DNA from: Aliidiomarina taiwanensis
GTDB taxonomy: Bacteria > Pseudomonadota > Gammaproteobacteria > Enterobacterales > Alteromonadaceae
Reading direction: 5' to 3'
Assembly (NCBI RefSeq): GCF_003987015.1
Contig: NZ_PIPQ01000003.1
Coordinates: 124,001-188,000, forward strand
DNA: 64,000 bases
The notes under the pieces were generated by a model, which did not search any database, had not been told where the DNA came from, and saw only the letters and a program-made list of their open reading frames with translations. The position numbers and the translations under genes were made by a program. Numbering within the stretch: position 1 is the first letter of the stretch; each line of letters opens with the position of its first letter. Positions 46,946 through 57,729 of the stretch are shown here, piece after piece.

Positions 46946-48066
46946 GCAGCATTCAAAACTTATTACGCCCTCATTTACGAGGCATGCAGGCCTACCCCTC
47001 GGCCCGCCGTAGTATGTCCGGCGGCACCTTGTGGTTGAACGCCAATGAGTCGCCCTACCCAGGCCCTGGAGGAGAAAGCACTACGGCAAACAACAACCGC
47101 TACCCGAATTTCCAGTCCACCGACCTGAACCGTGCGTATGCGGCCTATGCGGGCATTGCGGCCAACCAACTACTCAGCCACCGTGGCAGCGACGAAGGCA
47201 TTGACTTGCTTATTCGTGCGTTTTGCCAACCCTGTGAAGACGCTGTGCTTATTTGCCCACCCACCTATGGCATGTACGCTATTGCCGCGCAGTTAAATAA
47301 CAGCCCCGTTGTAACGGCTCCTTTGCTGCAACAAGGTAATGACTTCCAACTCGACCTGGCTGCCATTGAAGACGCCCTGAACCCAAGTGCCCCAAAACAG
47401 CCTCGGGTGAAGGTTATTTTCTTATGTAACCCTTCGAACCCCCTCGGCAACCTGTTAGAGCCGAAGGACATCGAACAAGTCCTCGCCCTCGCCGCCGGCA
47501 AAGCCATTGTGGTGGTGGACGAAGCCTACCTTGAGTACGCAGAAACCAGCACCCAGCAAACCACCGCCGAGCTCAGCTGGGCTTCCCGTATAGACACCTA
47601 TGCCAACTTGGTGGTGCTGCGCACCCTATCGAAAGCCTTTGGCTTAGCAGGCATACGCGTTGGCTTTACCTTGGCCCAAGCGGAACTCATTCAAGCACTC
47701 GAGCCCGTGTTAGCGCCATACCCGCTGCCCGAGCCAAGCATACAGGTCGCCACCCAAGCTCTCGGCCTCGACGCCCTTATTCCTATGCGCCAGCAAGTCA
47801 TTGAAGCGGTCACTGAACGTCAGCTACTGGCGCAGAAACTGCAAGCATTGTCTTGGGTAAAAACGGTATTCCCAAGCACCACCAATTTTATTTTATTGCA
47901 GGTGCCAGAAGCAGAAGCGGTGATGGCCTATTGCCAAGCTGCGGGCGTGCTGCTGCGCCAATTTAAATTTCCTTCCTTAGGGCCATGTATTCGCATCAGC
48001 GTCGGCAGCCCCGAGGAAAATGAACAACTTATGCGTATTCTTTCAGGTTTTGGAGAAACACAATGA
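46942..48066 (+). CDS. hisC: Histidinol-phosphate aminotransferase
   Basis: A 374-residue PLP enzyme (fold type I). The Schiff-base Lys is in [15 protein letters not shown], with NPSNPLG and the phosphate-binding [10 protein letters not shown] at the N-terminus. It converts imidazole-acetol phosphate to histidinol phosphate. It overlaps both hisD and hisB by four bases. Confidence 0.96.
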   Translation: MSSIQNLLRPHLRGMQAYPSARRSMSGGTLWLNANESPYPGPGGESTTANNNRYPNFQSTDLNRAYAAYAGIAANQLLSHRGSDEGIDLLIRAFCQPCEDAVLICPPTYGMYAIAAQLNNSPVVTAPLLQQGNDFQLDLAAIEDALNPSAPKQPRVKVIFLCNPSNPLGNLLEPKDIEQVLALAAGKAIVVVDEAYLEYAETSTQQTTAELSWASRIDTYANLVVLRTLSKAFGLAGIRVGFTLAQAELIQALEPVLAPYPLPEPSIQVATQALGLDALIPMRQQVIEAVTERQLLAQKLQALSWVKTVFPSTTNFILLQVPEAEAVMAYCQAAGVLLRQFKFPSLGPCIRISVGSPEENEQLMRILSGFGETQ

Positions 48067-49127
48067 ACCCTATTTTATTTATCGACCGCGACGGCACACT
48101 TATTGCTGAGCCCGCCAGTGACAAACAAGTAGATCGCCTCGATAAACTCGAATATGAGCCGGGTGTTATTCCCGCTTTGCTTGCGCTACAGGCAGAAGGT
48201 TTCCGTTTGGTTATGGTCAGTAACCAAGACGGCCTTGGCACCGACAGCTTTCCTCAAGCCGACTTTGACGCGCCCCACCAGGCCATGATGGCGCTTTTTC
48301 GCAGTCAGGGCATCACCTTCGACGAGGTGCTTATTTGCCCGCACTTTGACAGTCAAAACTGCAGCTGTCGCAAGCCCAAACTGGGGCTGGTGCAAAACTA
48401 CCTACAACAGGGCCAAGTCGACTTTCAGCGCTCCGCTGTTATCGGCGACCGGCAAACCGACCTGCAAATGGCCGCGGCCATGGGAATTCGCGGGCTGCTC
48501 TATAACCGCAACACCCTAGGTTGGCCGGAGTTAGTGCGCACCCTCACGGGGCCCGAGCGCACCGCCAGTGTCACGCGTGTCACCCGCGAAACGGCCATTG
48601 AGGTGTCGGTGAATTTAGACCAAACCCAGCCCTTAGCCTTTGACACAGGCATCGGCTTTTTCGACCACATGCTCGAACAGGTGGCCACCCATGGCGGTTT
48701 TTCCTTACAGGTGAGCGTCAAAGGCGACTTGCACATCGACGACCACCACACAGTAGAAGACACCGCCTTGGCCCTCGGCGAGGCCATGCGTAAAGCGCTG
48801 GGCAACAAACGTGGCATCGGCCGCTTTGGTTTTGCCCTGCCCATGGACGAGTGCCGGGCCGAATGCCTTATCGACTTATCAGGCCGCCCTTGGTTGGAGT
48901 TTTCAGCAAACTTTAGTCAAGCACAGGTTGGTCAACTCAGTACAGAGATGGTGCCCCACTTCTTTCGTTCCTTTGCAGACAGTATGAAAGTTAGCCTGCA
49001 CCTAAGCACCACCGAAGGGAACAGCCATCACCAAGTAGAAAGCCTGTTTAAAGTGTTTGGCCGGGCTTTGCGCCAAGCCATTCGCAAAGAAGGCAACGAA
49101 CTGCCATCCACTAAGGGCGTACTCTAA
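48063..49127 (+). CDS. hisB: Bifunctional imidazoleglycerol-phosphate dehydratase / histidinol-phosphatase
   Basis: A 354-residue fusion of two activities. The N-terminal HAD phosphatase (about 1-165) has FIDRDGTLI with catalytic Asp8 and Asp10 and a zinc loop [15 protein letters not shown]. The C-terminal dehydratase (about 166-354) has the metal-binding motifs [10 protein letters not shown] and [10 protein letters not shown]. This fused form is typical of enterobacteria and relatives. hisA follows after only 15 bases; hisH, which sits here in E. coli, is missing. Confidence 0.97.
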   Translation: MNPILFIDRDGTLIAEPASDKQVDRLDKLEYEPGVIPALLALQAEGFRLVMVSNQDGLGTDSFPQADFDAPHQAMMALFRSQGITFDEVLICPHFDSQNCSCRKPKLGLVQNYLQQGQVDFQRSAVIGDRQTDLQMAAAMGIRGLLYNRNTLGWPELVRTLTGPERTASVTRVTRETAIEVSVNLDQTQPLAFDTGIGFFDHMLEQVATHGGFSLQVSVKGDLHIDDHHTVEDTALALGEAMRKALGNKRGIGRFGFALPMDECRAECLIDLSGRPWLEFSANFSQAQVGQLSTEMVPHFFRSFADSMKVSLHLSTTEGNSHHQVESLFKVFGRALRQAIRKEGNELPSTKGVL

Positions 49128-49142
49128 CCAAAGGAACACAAA

Positions 49143-49898
49143 ATGCTTATTCCAGCACTCGATATTATCGAAGGACAGGTAGTGCGCCTACAGAAAGGCG
49201 ACTTTAACCAACAAACCAATTATCACTCGGACCCTGTGGCCGTGGCACGTGACTATCAAGCCCAAGGCGCTGACTATTTACACCTGGTTGATCTTGACGG
49301 CGCGCGCGCCCCTAAACTGCGCCAGCTAGCACTCATCACCCAGCTTGTGCAACAACTTGATATTCCCGTACAGGTCGGCGGCGGCGTCCGTCATCGCGAA
49401 GACATTCAGCAGTTATTAGCTGCCGGGGTGGCCCGGGTTGTTATTGGCTCCACAGCGGTCAACCAACCCACCCTCGTGAAGGAGTGGTTTCAAGAGTTCG
49501 GTGGCGAACGTTTGGTCCTCGCCCTCGATGTCAATATTAATCAGCAAGGCCAGCGCATGTTGGCCACCCACGGCTGGCAAACCACCTCGCAACAGCAACT
49601 CGAGCCCTGCTTGCAAGCTTATCTCGACGTGGGCTGCCAACATGTGTTGTGCACCGACATAAGCCGCGACGGTATGCTGCAAGGCAGTAACGTGGCGTTG
49701 TACCAAGAGCTCAAGCAGGCCTTTCCAAGTATTCAATGGCAGGCTTCCGGCGGTGTCGCCAGCTTAGCCGAGCTCACTGAGTTACAAGCAGCCCAATGCG
49801 ACAGCGTTATTTTAGGCAAGTCGCTTCTTACCAATACATTCACACTTGCGGAGGCCCTAGCATGTTGGAACAACGCATCATCGCCTGTCTCGATGTAA
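49143..49898 (+). CDS. hisA: ProFAR isomerase (HisA)
   Basis: A 251-residue TIM barrel that isomerises 5'-ProFAR to PRFAR. The catalytic Asp pair is in [13 protein letters not shown] and CTDISRDGM, with phosphate-binding QVGGGVR and QASGGVAS. The end overlaps the start of hisF by 37 bases, longer than usual coupling. Confidence 0.96.
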   Translation: MLIPALDIIEGQVVRLQKGDFNQQTNYHSDPVAVARDYQAQGADYLHLVDLDGARAPKLRQLALITQLVQQLDIPVQVGGGVRHREDIQQLLAAGVARVVIGSTAVNQPTLVKEWFQEFGGERLVLALDVNINQQGQRMLATHGWQTTSQQQLEPCLQAYLDVGCQHVLCTDISRDGMLQGSNVALYQELKQAFPSIQWQASGGVASLAELTELQAAQCDSVILGKSLLTNTFTLAEALACWNNASSPVSM

Positions 49899-51265
49899 AT
49901 AACGGCAAAGTTGTCAAAGGCACACAGTTTCGACAACACGAAATTATGGGCGATATTCTGCCCTTGGCGGAAAAATACGCAGCAGAAGGAGCCGACGAAC
50001 TGGTGCTCTACGACATTAGCGCCAGCGTTGAACAACGGGTCGTGGATAAGTCATGGATTCAAGACATTGCCGAACGCATTCACATTCCCTTGGCTGTTGC
50101 AGGCGGCATCAATAGCGTCGAACAAGCACGAGAAGTTCTTGCTTATGGTGCCGCTAAAGTGTCTATTAACTCCCCTGCATTGCAGCGACCCGAACTAATA
50201 AATGAATTGGTGGCTGCCTTTGGCTCGGACAAAGTTGTGGTGGGCATAGACAGTTTCTACCATGCAGAAACTAACAGCTACCAAGTCCTGCAATTTACGG
50301 GCGACGAAAACCGCACGGAAACGACCCAGTGGAACACCTTCGACTGGGTAAAGGAAGTGGTAAAGCGAGGCGCCGGTGAAATTGTATTGAACTGCATGAA
50401 CCAAGACGGTGTTCGCCAAGGTTACGACATTGAACAACTACAGGCGGTGCGCGCCATTTGCCCAGTGCCTTTGGTAGCCTCTGGAGGGGCTGGCAGCATT
50501 CAGCACGTGCGTCAGGTGTTTGCCGAAGCCCGCGTCAATGGTGCCTTACTGGCTTCTGCTTTACATAAAAACCTGGTCAGCCTTCGCGTCTTACAGGCGG
50601 ACCTTCGTGTAAATCCTGTGCGCGCAACCTCCGTGTGCACAAACAGCTTGAACTTAGATACCCTAGCATGGCAGAAAATGAACCAGCTGTTACCCTGCGT
50701 GGTGCAATGTGTGTCCACCGGACACGTGCTGATGCAAGGGTATATGGACCGGGCGTCGGCTGAGGCCACCTTAGCTTCTGGTCAGGTTACTTTTTTTAGC
50801 CGCAGCAAAAACCGGTTGTGGCGCAAAGGCGAAACATCAGGAAACACCTTAGATCTGGTCGAGCTCACCGCCGACTGCGACCGCGACGCACTGCTCGCTT
50901 TGGTACGCCCTCAAGGGCCCACCTGCCATTTAGGCAGCACCAGCTGCTGGCAAACGCAAACGCCTTTAGCCACAGCGCCCTACACGCAGCTGGCGACACT
51001 TGAACAGACCATTGCCGCACGCAAACAGGCCGCTGCGCCAGACACCAGCTACACTGCCCAACTGTTTGCTGAAGGGGTGCAGCGCTGCGCTCAAAAAGTG
51101 GGTGAAGAAGGTGTGGAGGTGGCGTTAGCTGGCGTGGTAGAAGACGACGCGGCCTTGCTCAATGAAAGTGCAGACTTGCTCTACCACCTTCTGGTGTTAC
51201 TGCAAGCCCGAAACCTAAGCCTCGCAGATGTCAGCAAGGTATTAGCCACGCGGGCTCAAGCTTAA
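49862..51265 (+). CDS. HisF-HisI-HisE fusion: imidazole glycerol phosphate synthase cyclase, PR-AMP cyclohydrolase and PR-ATP pyrophosphohydrolase in one chain
   Basis: A single 467-residue frame. Residues 1 to about 250 are HisF: catalytic Asp11 in [13 protein letters not shown], the second Asp in VVVGIDSFY, and ASGGAG for phosphate; residues matching the HisH interface (Arg5, the Lys of [10 protein letters not shown], the Glu of GAGEIVLN) are kept. About 265-370 is HisI with [21 protein letters not shown] and zinc cysteines in DCDRD, TCH and SCW. About 375-467 is HisE with [13 protein letters not shown]. No stop or frame change lies at the joint. HisIE fusions are common; a chain that also carries HisF is not something I know as standard. 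ATG 49862 has GGAGG seven bases upstream. Confidence 0.93.
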   Translation: MLEQRIIACLDVNNGKVVKGTQFRQHEIMGDILPLAEKYAAEGADELVLYDISASVEQRVVDKSWIQDIAERIHIPLAVAGGINSVEQAREVLAYGAAKVSINSPALQRPELINELVAAFGSDKVVVGIDSFYHAETNSYQVLQFTGDENRTETTQWNTFDWVKEVVKRGAGEIVLNCMNQDGVRQGYDIEQLQAVRAICPVPLVASGGAGSIQHVRQVFAEARVNGALLASALHKNLVSLRVLQADLRVNPVRATSVCTNSLNLDTLAWQKMNQLLPCVVQCVSTGHVLMQGYMDRASAEATLASGQVTFFSRSKNRLWRKGETSGNTLDLVELTADCDRDALLALVRPQGPTCHLGSTSCWQTQTPLATAPYTQLATLEQTIAARKQAAAPDTSYTAQLFAEGVQRCAQKVGEEGVEVALAGVVEDDAALLNESADLLYHLLVLLQARNLSLADVSKVLATRAQA

Positions 51266-51268
51266 ACG

Positions 51269-51297
51269 AAAAAACGCACCCAGTTGAGGTGCGTTTT
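51269..51297. terminator. Terminator of the his operon and the converging norM-like gene
   Basis: A stem AAAACGCACC/GGTGCGTTTT with a loop CAGTTGA and T-runs on both strands lies just past the hisF-IE stop. Confidence 0.9.
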
Positions 51298-51315
51298 TAT
51301 TCTCTGCATACCCTG

Positions 51316-52668
51316 TTAGCCGCTCACCAAGTGCCGTTTTTGAATACGCAGCAAGCGAATGGTCAGCATCACCGCCGCCACACTTAAACCACTAATAAAA
51401 CCAATCCAAAAACCTGCTGCACCTAGGGCCGGTACAACCAAGTCCGTCAGACCTAACACAATCCCCACGGTTAAACCAAAGGGCCAATAGGCAATAATAG
51501 TCACCAACATGGCTGCACGGGTGTCCTTGTAGCCGCGCAGGGCTCCCATGGCAATAGCCTGAAAGCTGTCAGACACCGTATAAATAGCAGCCAGCCCTAA
51601 CAAGGTACCTGCTAGCTCAATAATCTCGGCATTCCCTGTATAAAAGCCCGCAAGCCAGCGCCCCCCAAACCACATACCCATGCCATTCACAATGGCAAAA
51701 GCCACGCCCAGCATTAACGCCACATGGTAGGCATGCACTGCGTCTTTAGGCTTGCCTGAACCAAGGGCAAAGCCAACTCGCAAGGTAATAGCCATACTGA
51801 GGCTCAAGGGGAACATATACACAATGGAGGACACATTTAGCGCCACCTGGTGCCCCGACACCATCACAGGCCCAAGGGGCGCAATTAAAATAGCCACCGC
51901 TGCAAACAAGCTGGTTTCAAAAAACAGCGACATAGATATAGGCCCGCCTAAACGGAAAAAATAAACAATATCGTCCCAGTCGGGTTTAAAGAATTGTTTG
52001 AAAGGCATCACCTCAGCGTAACGTTTCGAAAATATCACATAAGCTAAGAGACTCAATGCCATGGACCACAGCACAATAGCAGACGCTAAGCCCGAGCCAG
52101 CACCGCCAAGTGCTGGCATACCGAGCTTGCCGTATATAAAAACATAGTTCATGGGAATGTTCACCAGCAGCCCAATCACACCAATCACAAGCGAAGGCAT
52201 CGTGTGGGACAAGCCCTCACAGAAATTTCTCAGCACTGCGTAAAGCACAAAGGCAGGCAAACCCCACATAATAAAACGCAGGTACTGCAAGGTCATTGCC
52301 CGAAAGGCAGGCTCCACATCCATCAGCGCCAAAAAGTACGGTGCCAAATACAACAACAAGCCCGTAAACAAGGCGCCCACAATGCAGGTGTACAGCGACT
52401 GCTGCACATAGCGTGGCATTTGGCTTTTGTCGCCGCGGCCATGGTGGTGGCTTATTACAGGTGCAAGAGCCATGCTCAAACCAAATATAAGCAGAGTCAA
52501 CGGCATCCAAATAGCACTGCCTACAGCTACAGCTGCCAAGTCAATAGCCCCGACGCGGCCGGCCATTAAGGTGTCCACCACGCCCATCAGCATTTGCGTT
52601 AACTGAGCCACCAAAATAGGCCCTGTCAGTAGCGCAAGTTTCTTCGTTTCAGGCCAAAAATGGCGCAT
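51316..52668 (-). CDS. MATE family multidrug efflux transporter (NorM/MdtK-like)
   Basis: A 450-residue, twelve-helix membrane protein. The start LLTGPILVAQLTQMLMGVVDTLMAGRVG and the ALAPVISHHHGRGD stretch are characteristic of the NorM branch, which exports fluoroquinolones, dyes and other cations by Na+ or H+ antiport. It is a second MATE gene in this window, only distantly similar to the one at 12620. It converges with the his operon. Confidence 0.92.
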   Translation of the reverse strand: MRHFWPETKKLALLTGPILVAQLTQMLMGVVDTLMAGRVGAIDLAAVAVGSAIWMPLTLLIFGLSMALAPVISHHHGRGDKSQMPRYVQQSLYTCIVGALFTGLLLYLAPYFLALMDVEPAFRAMTLQYLRFIMWGLPAFVLYAVLRNFCEGLSHTMPSLVIGVIGLLVNIPMNYVFIYGKLGMPALGGAGSGLASAIVLWSMALSLLAYVIFSKRYAEVMPFKQFFKPDWDDIVYFFRLGGPISMSLFFETSLFAAVAILIAPLGPVMVSGHQVALNVSSIVYMFPLSLSMAITLRVGFALGSGKPKDAVHAYHVALMLGVAFAIVNGMGMWFGGRWLAGFYTGNAEIIELAGTLLGLAAIYTVSDSFQAIAMGALRGYKDTRAAMLVTIIAYWPFGLTVGIVLGLTDLVVPALGAAGFWIGFISGLSVAAVMLTIRLLRIQKRHLVSG

Positions 52669-52706
52669 GTTGAGTGTCCTACAGTGTTACAAAAAAGAAA
52701 ATTCTA

Positions 52707-53438
52707 TTAACCGGGTAAGGCGTTTAACAGTAAGGGTGTTACGCGTCGGGCATCTGTGAGAGGGCCCATATGCCCTGCCTCGACACGGGTAAGGTTCGCC
52801 TTCGGAATCGCCTCGGCCAATAACTGAGCCACGGTTCTACTCGACAAAGGCGACTGTGTGCCTTTGAAAAGGTGCACGGGCATTGGCAGGTTGGCGTAGG
52901 CGTCAAGGCTTGCCGGCTCGTTCAGCAAGGCATCGAAGTCTGCGCTTACTTTTGGCTGCTGCTGCACCATAAGTTGCTGGGCCGCTTTCGGTAGCGCTGC
53001 AAAATAACCAGGGGTATTCCAATAGTCCACAAAGTGCTGGCAAGCTTGCTGGTCTGTCATACTCTCCATGGCATCGGCCACAGCCGTTATTTCTGTACGT
53101 GCCACATGCCCCTCTGGCAATACATGAAAGGCCACAGGCTCATAGAGTATAAGCGCCTGGACTGCCTCGGGAAAGCGCCTGGCCCAATGCAGCGCTAAGG
53201 CTCCACCATAAGAGTGCCCAACCAAGACCACAGGCCCTTGGCTTGGGGTCAGGCCTTGCCGCTCTATAGCCGCAAGCTCATGGCTTAAACGAAAGTCAGG
53301 TGTTGGCGTAAACGTTTGGTTTGCGCCATAGCCTATCAGGTTGGGCGCTTCTAAACTAAAGCCCGCCGGCAATCCTTTAGCAAAAGAGCGCCACTGGCCG
53401 CCATGGCTTTGAGAGCTATGCAGAGCAATACAACGCAT
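52707..53438 (-). CDS. Alpha/beta hydrolase
   Basis: A 243-residue hydrolase with the nucleophile elbow VGHSYGGAL, an oxyanion region around LHSSQSHGGQW, and catalytic His near EAGHMGPLTD. The C-terminal GHMGPLT and overall length resemble MhpC-like or lipase-like hydrolases; substrate unknown. It lies 34 bases after the MAPEG gene and may share its transcript. Confidence 0.85.
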   Translation of the reverse strand: MRCIALHSSQSHGGQWRSFAKGLPAGFSLEAPNLIGYGANQTFTPTPDFRLSHELAAIERQGLTPSQGPVVLVGHSYGGALALHWARRFPEAVQALILYEPVAFHVLPEGHVARTEITAVADAMESMTDQQACQHFVDYWNTPGYFAALPKAAQQLMVQQQPKVSADFDALLNEPASLDAYANLPMPVHLFKGTQSPLSSRTVAQLLAEAIPKANLTRVEAGHMGPLTDARRVTPLLLNALPG

Positions 53439-53472
53439 ACCAATAACAGCGCCCTTTTATCCTGAGTCTGGG

Positions 53473-53871
53473 TTACAGGGTGTAACCCAAGAAAAATCCA
53501 ATGAGGTAAGCCGCTTGGAACAGCAGCACAGCAACCGTTCCCAGCACACCAAAAGCACGGAAACTGCTGGTGCCAATACTGCGGGTCAAGCCAAATGCAT
53601 GACTGATCCGAGCGACAAACAGCAGGCCACCGCAAGCATAGAGTAGCACCGCACTGGCGCCAGCTAACTCCATCAATGCGAGTAAAATAATGCCCATAGG
53701 CACAAACTCAGTGAAGTTCCCGTGCACCCGCACCGCTACTTCCAATGGCTTGCTTTCGCCCACACCAATACCCACTCGTTCTTTCCAGCGCAAGGCAATA
53801 ATGCGGAAGGTAAGAACCAACAATAGCAAGGCAAGTAGCCCAGCAAATAAGCTTGTTATAGGTAATGGCAT
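53473..53871 (-). CDS. MAPEG family membrane protein
   Basis: A 132-residue protein with four helices and the MAPEG motif region VRVHGNFTEFVPMGIILLAL followed by ARISHAFGL. Eukaryotic members are glutathione transferases or eicosanoid enzymes; bacterial ones of this type have no confirmed activity. It lies 42 bases downstream of adk. Confidence 0.88.
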   Translation of the reverse strand: MPLPITSLFAGLLALLLLVLTFRIIALRWKERVGIGVGESKPLEVAVRVHGNFTEFVPMGIILLALMELAGASAVLLYACGGLLFVARISHAFGLTRSIGTSSFRAFGVLGTVAVLLFQAAYLIGFFLGYTL

Positions 53872-53913
53872 GGCGGTGTCCTTTTTGTTTAACCGAATTT
53901 TTTAGGCAACAAC

Positions 53914-54588
<675 letters not shown>

Positions 54589-54645
54589 TCAAAGAATTAG
54601 CGCAACTTTACCCGATAGCGCTCCGCTAGGCAACGGAGCATCCAA

Positions 54646-54675
54646 CGAAAAACCCCGCTTGAATTAAGCGGGGTT
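54646..54675 (-). terminator. Intrinsic terminator after htpG
   Basis: A ten-base-pair stem AACCCCGCTT/AAGCGGGGTT followed by T on the minus strand separates the heat-shock gene from adk. Confidence 0.85.
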
Positions 54676-54715
54676 AATTTCTACTATCGGCTTACGCCTT
54701 TATGAACGGCTCAGA

Positions 54716-56635
54716 CTACGCCAGTTTCAGTAATAAGTCGTTCATACGACGTACAAAGCTGCTTGGGTCTTTCAAATTACCCCGCTCGGCCAAGGTTGCT
54801 TGGTCCAGCAACAGCTCCGCCCAGTCAGCAAATTGCGCTTCGTCTGTTTCGTCCGCAATACGAGTCACCAAGGGGTGCTCTGGGTTCAACTCCAGAATGT
54901 ACTTGGTTTCTGGTACCTTCTGACCCGCCGCTTCCATCAGCTTGGCCATTTGCGTGCTCATATCGTTCTCATCGGTCACAATACATGCCGGCGAGTCCGT
55001 TAAGCGGTGCGTACTACGGACCAACTTCACCTTATCGCCCAGCGCTTCAGTAAAGCGCTCCACTACAGGCTTAAAGGCTTCATCTGCAGCTTCTTGCTCT
55101 TTCTTGTCTTCTTCTGTGTCTAAGTCACCTAAGTCAAGATCACCACGGGTTACCGACTGGAACTGCTTGTCTTTAAACTCCGTGAGGTGCGTCATCAACC
55201 ATTCGTCAATACGGTCGGAAAGCAACAACACTTCCACACCTTTCTTACGGAAGATTTCCAACGACGGGTTATTGCGCGCCGCTTCAAAGCTGTCAGCCAC
55301 AATGTAGTAAATCTTGTCTTGGCCTTCTTTCATTCGCTCAAGGTAGTCGTCTAGCGACACACGCTGTTCTGCAGTGTCCGTGTGCGTAGAAGAGAAGCGC
55401 AACAACTCAGCAATTCGTTCTACGTTGGCTTGGTCTTCTGCTGGGCCTTCTTTTAACACAGTACCAAAGGCATCCCAGAACGTGTTGTAGGCGTCCACGT
55501 CGTTTTTCGCTAAACGGCTTAGCATACTCAGTACACGCTTGGTGCTGGCTGAACGCATAGAGCGAGTAATTTTGTTGTCTTGCAAAATTTCACGCGACAC
55601 GTTTAATGGTAGGTCGTTCGAGTCGATCAAACCACGGACAAAGCGCAGGTACGGCGGCATAAACTGCTCTGCGTCGTCCATAATAAAGACCCGCTGCACA
55701 TACAGCTTAATGCCCTTTTGCGCATCACGATTCCATAAGTCAAATGGCGCGCGCTGCGGAATATAGAACAGGCTGGTGTACTCGTGCTTACCTTCTACCT
55801 TGTTGTGACTCCACACCAATGGGTTTTCAAAGTCATGGGCCAGCGACTTGTAAAATTCGTGGTGCTCTTCATCCGTCACTTCGCTGCGGTCACGAAGCCA
55901 CAGTGCTTTACCTGCGTTAATGGTTTCCCACTCGCCAGGTACAGCCGCAATTTTCTCACCGTCTTCCCCTTCACGCTCTGGCTGCTCGTCTTTCCACATT
56001 TGCACCGGCATGTTCAGGTGGTCTGAATAACGGGTAATAATTTGGCGCAAGTTCCAGGTCTCTAAAAACTCTTCCGCGTCGTCACGTAAGTGCAGAATAA
56101 TGTCCGTTCCGCGGCTTTCTTTTTCAATTTCCGCTAGGGTGAACTCGCCATCACCTGCCGACTTCCATTCAACCCCAGCCGACTTGTCGACACCTGCAGC
56201 ACGGGAACGTACGGTGACACTGTCGGCCACAATAAAGGCCGAGTAAAAACCAACACCAAACTGGCCAATGAGTTGTGAGTCTTTGGTTTGATCGCCAGAA
56301 AGCTGGCTAAAGAATTCTTTGGTGCCCGACTTCGCAATGGTTCCTAGGTTCACCAATGCTTCGTCTTTGGTCATACCTATTCCGTTATCGCTCACGGTCA
56401 GCGTACGGGCTTCTTTGTTTACGCTAACGCGCACATGTAGGTCTGGGTCGTCTTCAAAAAGGCTGGTATTTTCGAGCGCTTTAAAACGTAATTTGTCCGC
56501 CGCGTCCGAGGCGTTGGAAATAAGCTCACGTAGGAAAATTTCTTTGTTTGAATACAGCGAATGAATCATTAAATTCAATAGCTGCTTTACTTCTGTTTGA
56601 AATCCATGTTTTTCTGCAGTTGTATTATCAGCCAT
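54716..56635 (-). CDS. htpG: Molecular chaperone HtpG (Hsp90)
   Basis: A 639-residue Hsp90. The N-terminal ATPase domain has [22 protein letters not shown] and [11 protein letters not shown]; the middle domain contains the catalytic Arg region [11 protein letters not shown], and a C-terminal dimerisation domain follows. ATG 56635 ([15 protein letters not shown]) fits family starts and has AGGAG upstream; the frame is open seven codons further. A sigma-32 promoter lies just before it. Confidence 0.97.
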   Translation of the reverse strand: MADNTTAEKHGFQTEVKQLLNLMIHSLYSNKEIFLRELISNASDAADKLRFKALENTSLFEDDPDLHVRVSVNKEARTLTVSDNGIGMTKDEALVNLGTIAKSGTKEFFSQLSGDQTKDSQLIGQFGVGFYSAFIVADSVTVRSRAAGVDKSAGVEWKSAGDGEFTLAEIEKESRGTDIILHLRDDAEEFLETWNLRQIITRYSDHLNMPVQMWKDEQPEREGEDGEKIAAVPGEWETINAGKALWLRDRSEVTDEEHHEFYKSLAHDFENPLVWSHNKVEGKHEYTSLFYIPQRAPFDLWNRDAQKGIKLYVQRVFIMDDAEQFMPPYLRFVRGLIDSNDLPLNVSREILQDNKITRSMRSASTKRVLSMLSRLAKNDVDAYNTFWDAFGTVLKEGPAEDQANVERIAELLRFSSTHTDTAEQRVSLDDYLERMKEGQDKIYYIVADSFEAARNNPSLEIFRKKGVEVLLLSDRIDEWLMTHLTEFKDKQFQSVTRGDLDLGDLDTEEDKKEQEAADEAFKPVVERFTEALGDKVKLVRSTHRLTDSPACIVTDENDMSTQMAKLMEAAGQKVPETKYILELNPEHPLVTRIADETDEAQFADWAELLLDQATLAERGNLKDPSSFVRRMNDLLLKLA

Positions 56636-56683
56636 GGCTGAGTCTCTCCTGATCATACGTTATTTAAATGAACGTTATGAAGG

Positions 56684-56712
56684 AGATGGGGACTCAGCCT
56701 GGTTTTTTCAAT
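56684..56712 (-). promoter_or_regulatory. Sigma-32 heat-shock promoter of htpG
   Basis: On the minus strand ATTGAAA (56712-56706) is followed after 14 bases by CCCCATCT (56691-56684), a perfect match to the RpoH -10 element. It lies in the gap after recR, about 49 bases before the htpG start, so htpG can be induced separately from dnaX-ybaB-recR. Confidence 0.85.
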
Positions 56713-56722
56713 CCTTTCGCCA

Positions 56723-57325
56723 TTAAACTTTTTTACGGCCCTGAAAAGCATGGCCCAAGGTGCGGTGATCCACATACTCCAGCTCACCTCCCACAGGCAC
56801 GCCATGGGCAATCCGACTAGTGTCAATTTGGTAGCGCGCCGCAGACTCTGCAATGTAATGCGCCGTGGCTTCACCTTCAACCGTGGGGTTGGTGGCAAGA
56901 ATAACCTCTTGAATATGGCCTTGTTGCAAGCGTTGCTCGAGTAAGTCTAAGCCAATGTCTTTCGGGCCAATGCCGTCTAACGGCGACAGGTTACCCATTA
57001 AAACAAAGTATTGGCCATGAAACTCCCCAGTTTGCTCAACGGCAATCACATCTGCGGGTGACTCAACAATACACAATACACCTTGCTCCGCCCTTTGCGG
57101 GTCAAGGCAAATAGCACACACTTCACCTTCGGTTAAGGTGCGGCACTGCTGACAGCGCCCCACCACCTGTAAAGCATGCTCAATACTTGCAGCCAGCTTT
57201 TCAGCCCCGCCCCGCTGCCGTTCAAGCAGCATAAAGGCCATTCGCTGTGCTGTTTTTTGGCCTACGCCTGGCAGCACCCGCAAAGCCTGAATCAGCGAAG
57301 CTATCGCAGGACTAAAACCGCTCAT
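56723..57325 (-). CDS. recR: Recombination mediator RecR
   Basis: A 200-residue protein with an N-terminal helix-hairpin-helix ([14 protein letters not shown]), a Cys4 zinc finger ([16 protein letters not shown]) and a Toprim domain with VEATP-like [10 protein letters not shown] and the [18 protein letters not shown] end. With RecF and RecO it loads RecA at gaps. Its start touches the ybaB stop (57325). Confidence 0.96.
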   Translation of the reverse strand: MSGFSPAIASLIQALRVLPGVGQKTAQRMAFMLLERQRGGAEKLAASIEHALQVVGRCQQCRTLTEGEVCAICLDPQRAEQGVLCIVESPADVIAVEQTGEFHGQYFVLMGNLSPLDGIGPKDIGLDLLEQRLQQGHIQEVILATNPTVEGEATAHYIAESAARYQIDTSRIAHGVPVGGELEYVDHRTLGHAFQGRKKV

Positions 57326-57657
57326 TAAAATGGCATCTTAAAGCCTGGTGGTAAACCCATACCACCGGTAACGTCCGCCATTTTCTGCTTCGACGCTTCT
57401 TCCACACGGCGCACTGCGTCGTTGGTTGCCGCAGCAATTAAGTCTTCCAGCATTTCACGGTCATCTTCATCGCCAATAATGCTTGGGTCAATTTCAACAC
57501 GCTTCACATTGTGGTTACCGTACATGGTCACTTTTACCATGCCAGCACCTGCTTCGCCTGTTACTTCCAAGCTTGCAATTTCTTCTTGGGCTTTTTGCAT
57601 GCGCTCTTGCATTTGCTGCGCCTGCTTCATCATATTTCCCATACCGCCTTTAAACAT
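57325..57657 (-). CDS. ybaB: YbaB/EbfC nucleoid-associated protein
   Basis: A 110-residue dimeric DNA-binding protein: a Met/Gln-rich amphipathic helix ([20 protein letters not shown]) followed by the beta-sheet core with [21 protein letters not shown] and a Gly/Pro/Met-rich end. It sits in the conserved dnaX-ybaB-recR set. Confidence 0.95.
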   Translation of the reverse strand: MFKGGMGNMMKQAQQMQERMQKAQEEIASLEVTGEAGAGMVKVTMYGNHNVKRVEIDPSIIGDEDDREMLEDLIAAATNDAVRRVEEASKQKMADVTGGMGLPPGFKMPF

Positions 57658-57729
57658 GTGCTTCTCTCTTTTTCAGTACAAATAAAGTCAATTATACACT
57701 GCCCATGCAGCGTACGTATCATAACAGCC

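Noticed and set aside
49416-49736. A minus-strand frame in hisA as a displaced hisH
   Set aside because: It has no GAT-type Cys/His/Glu triad and is a shadow of hisA.
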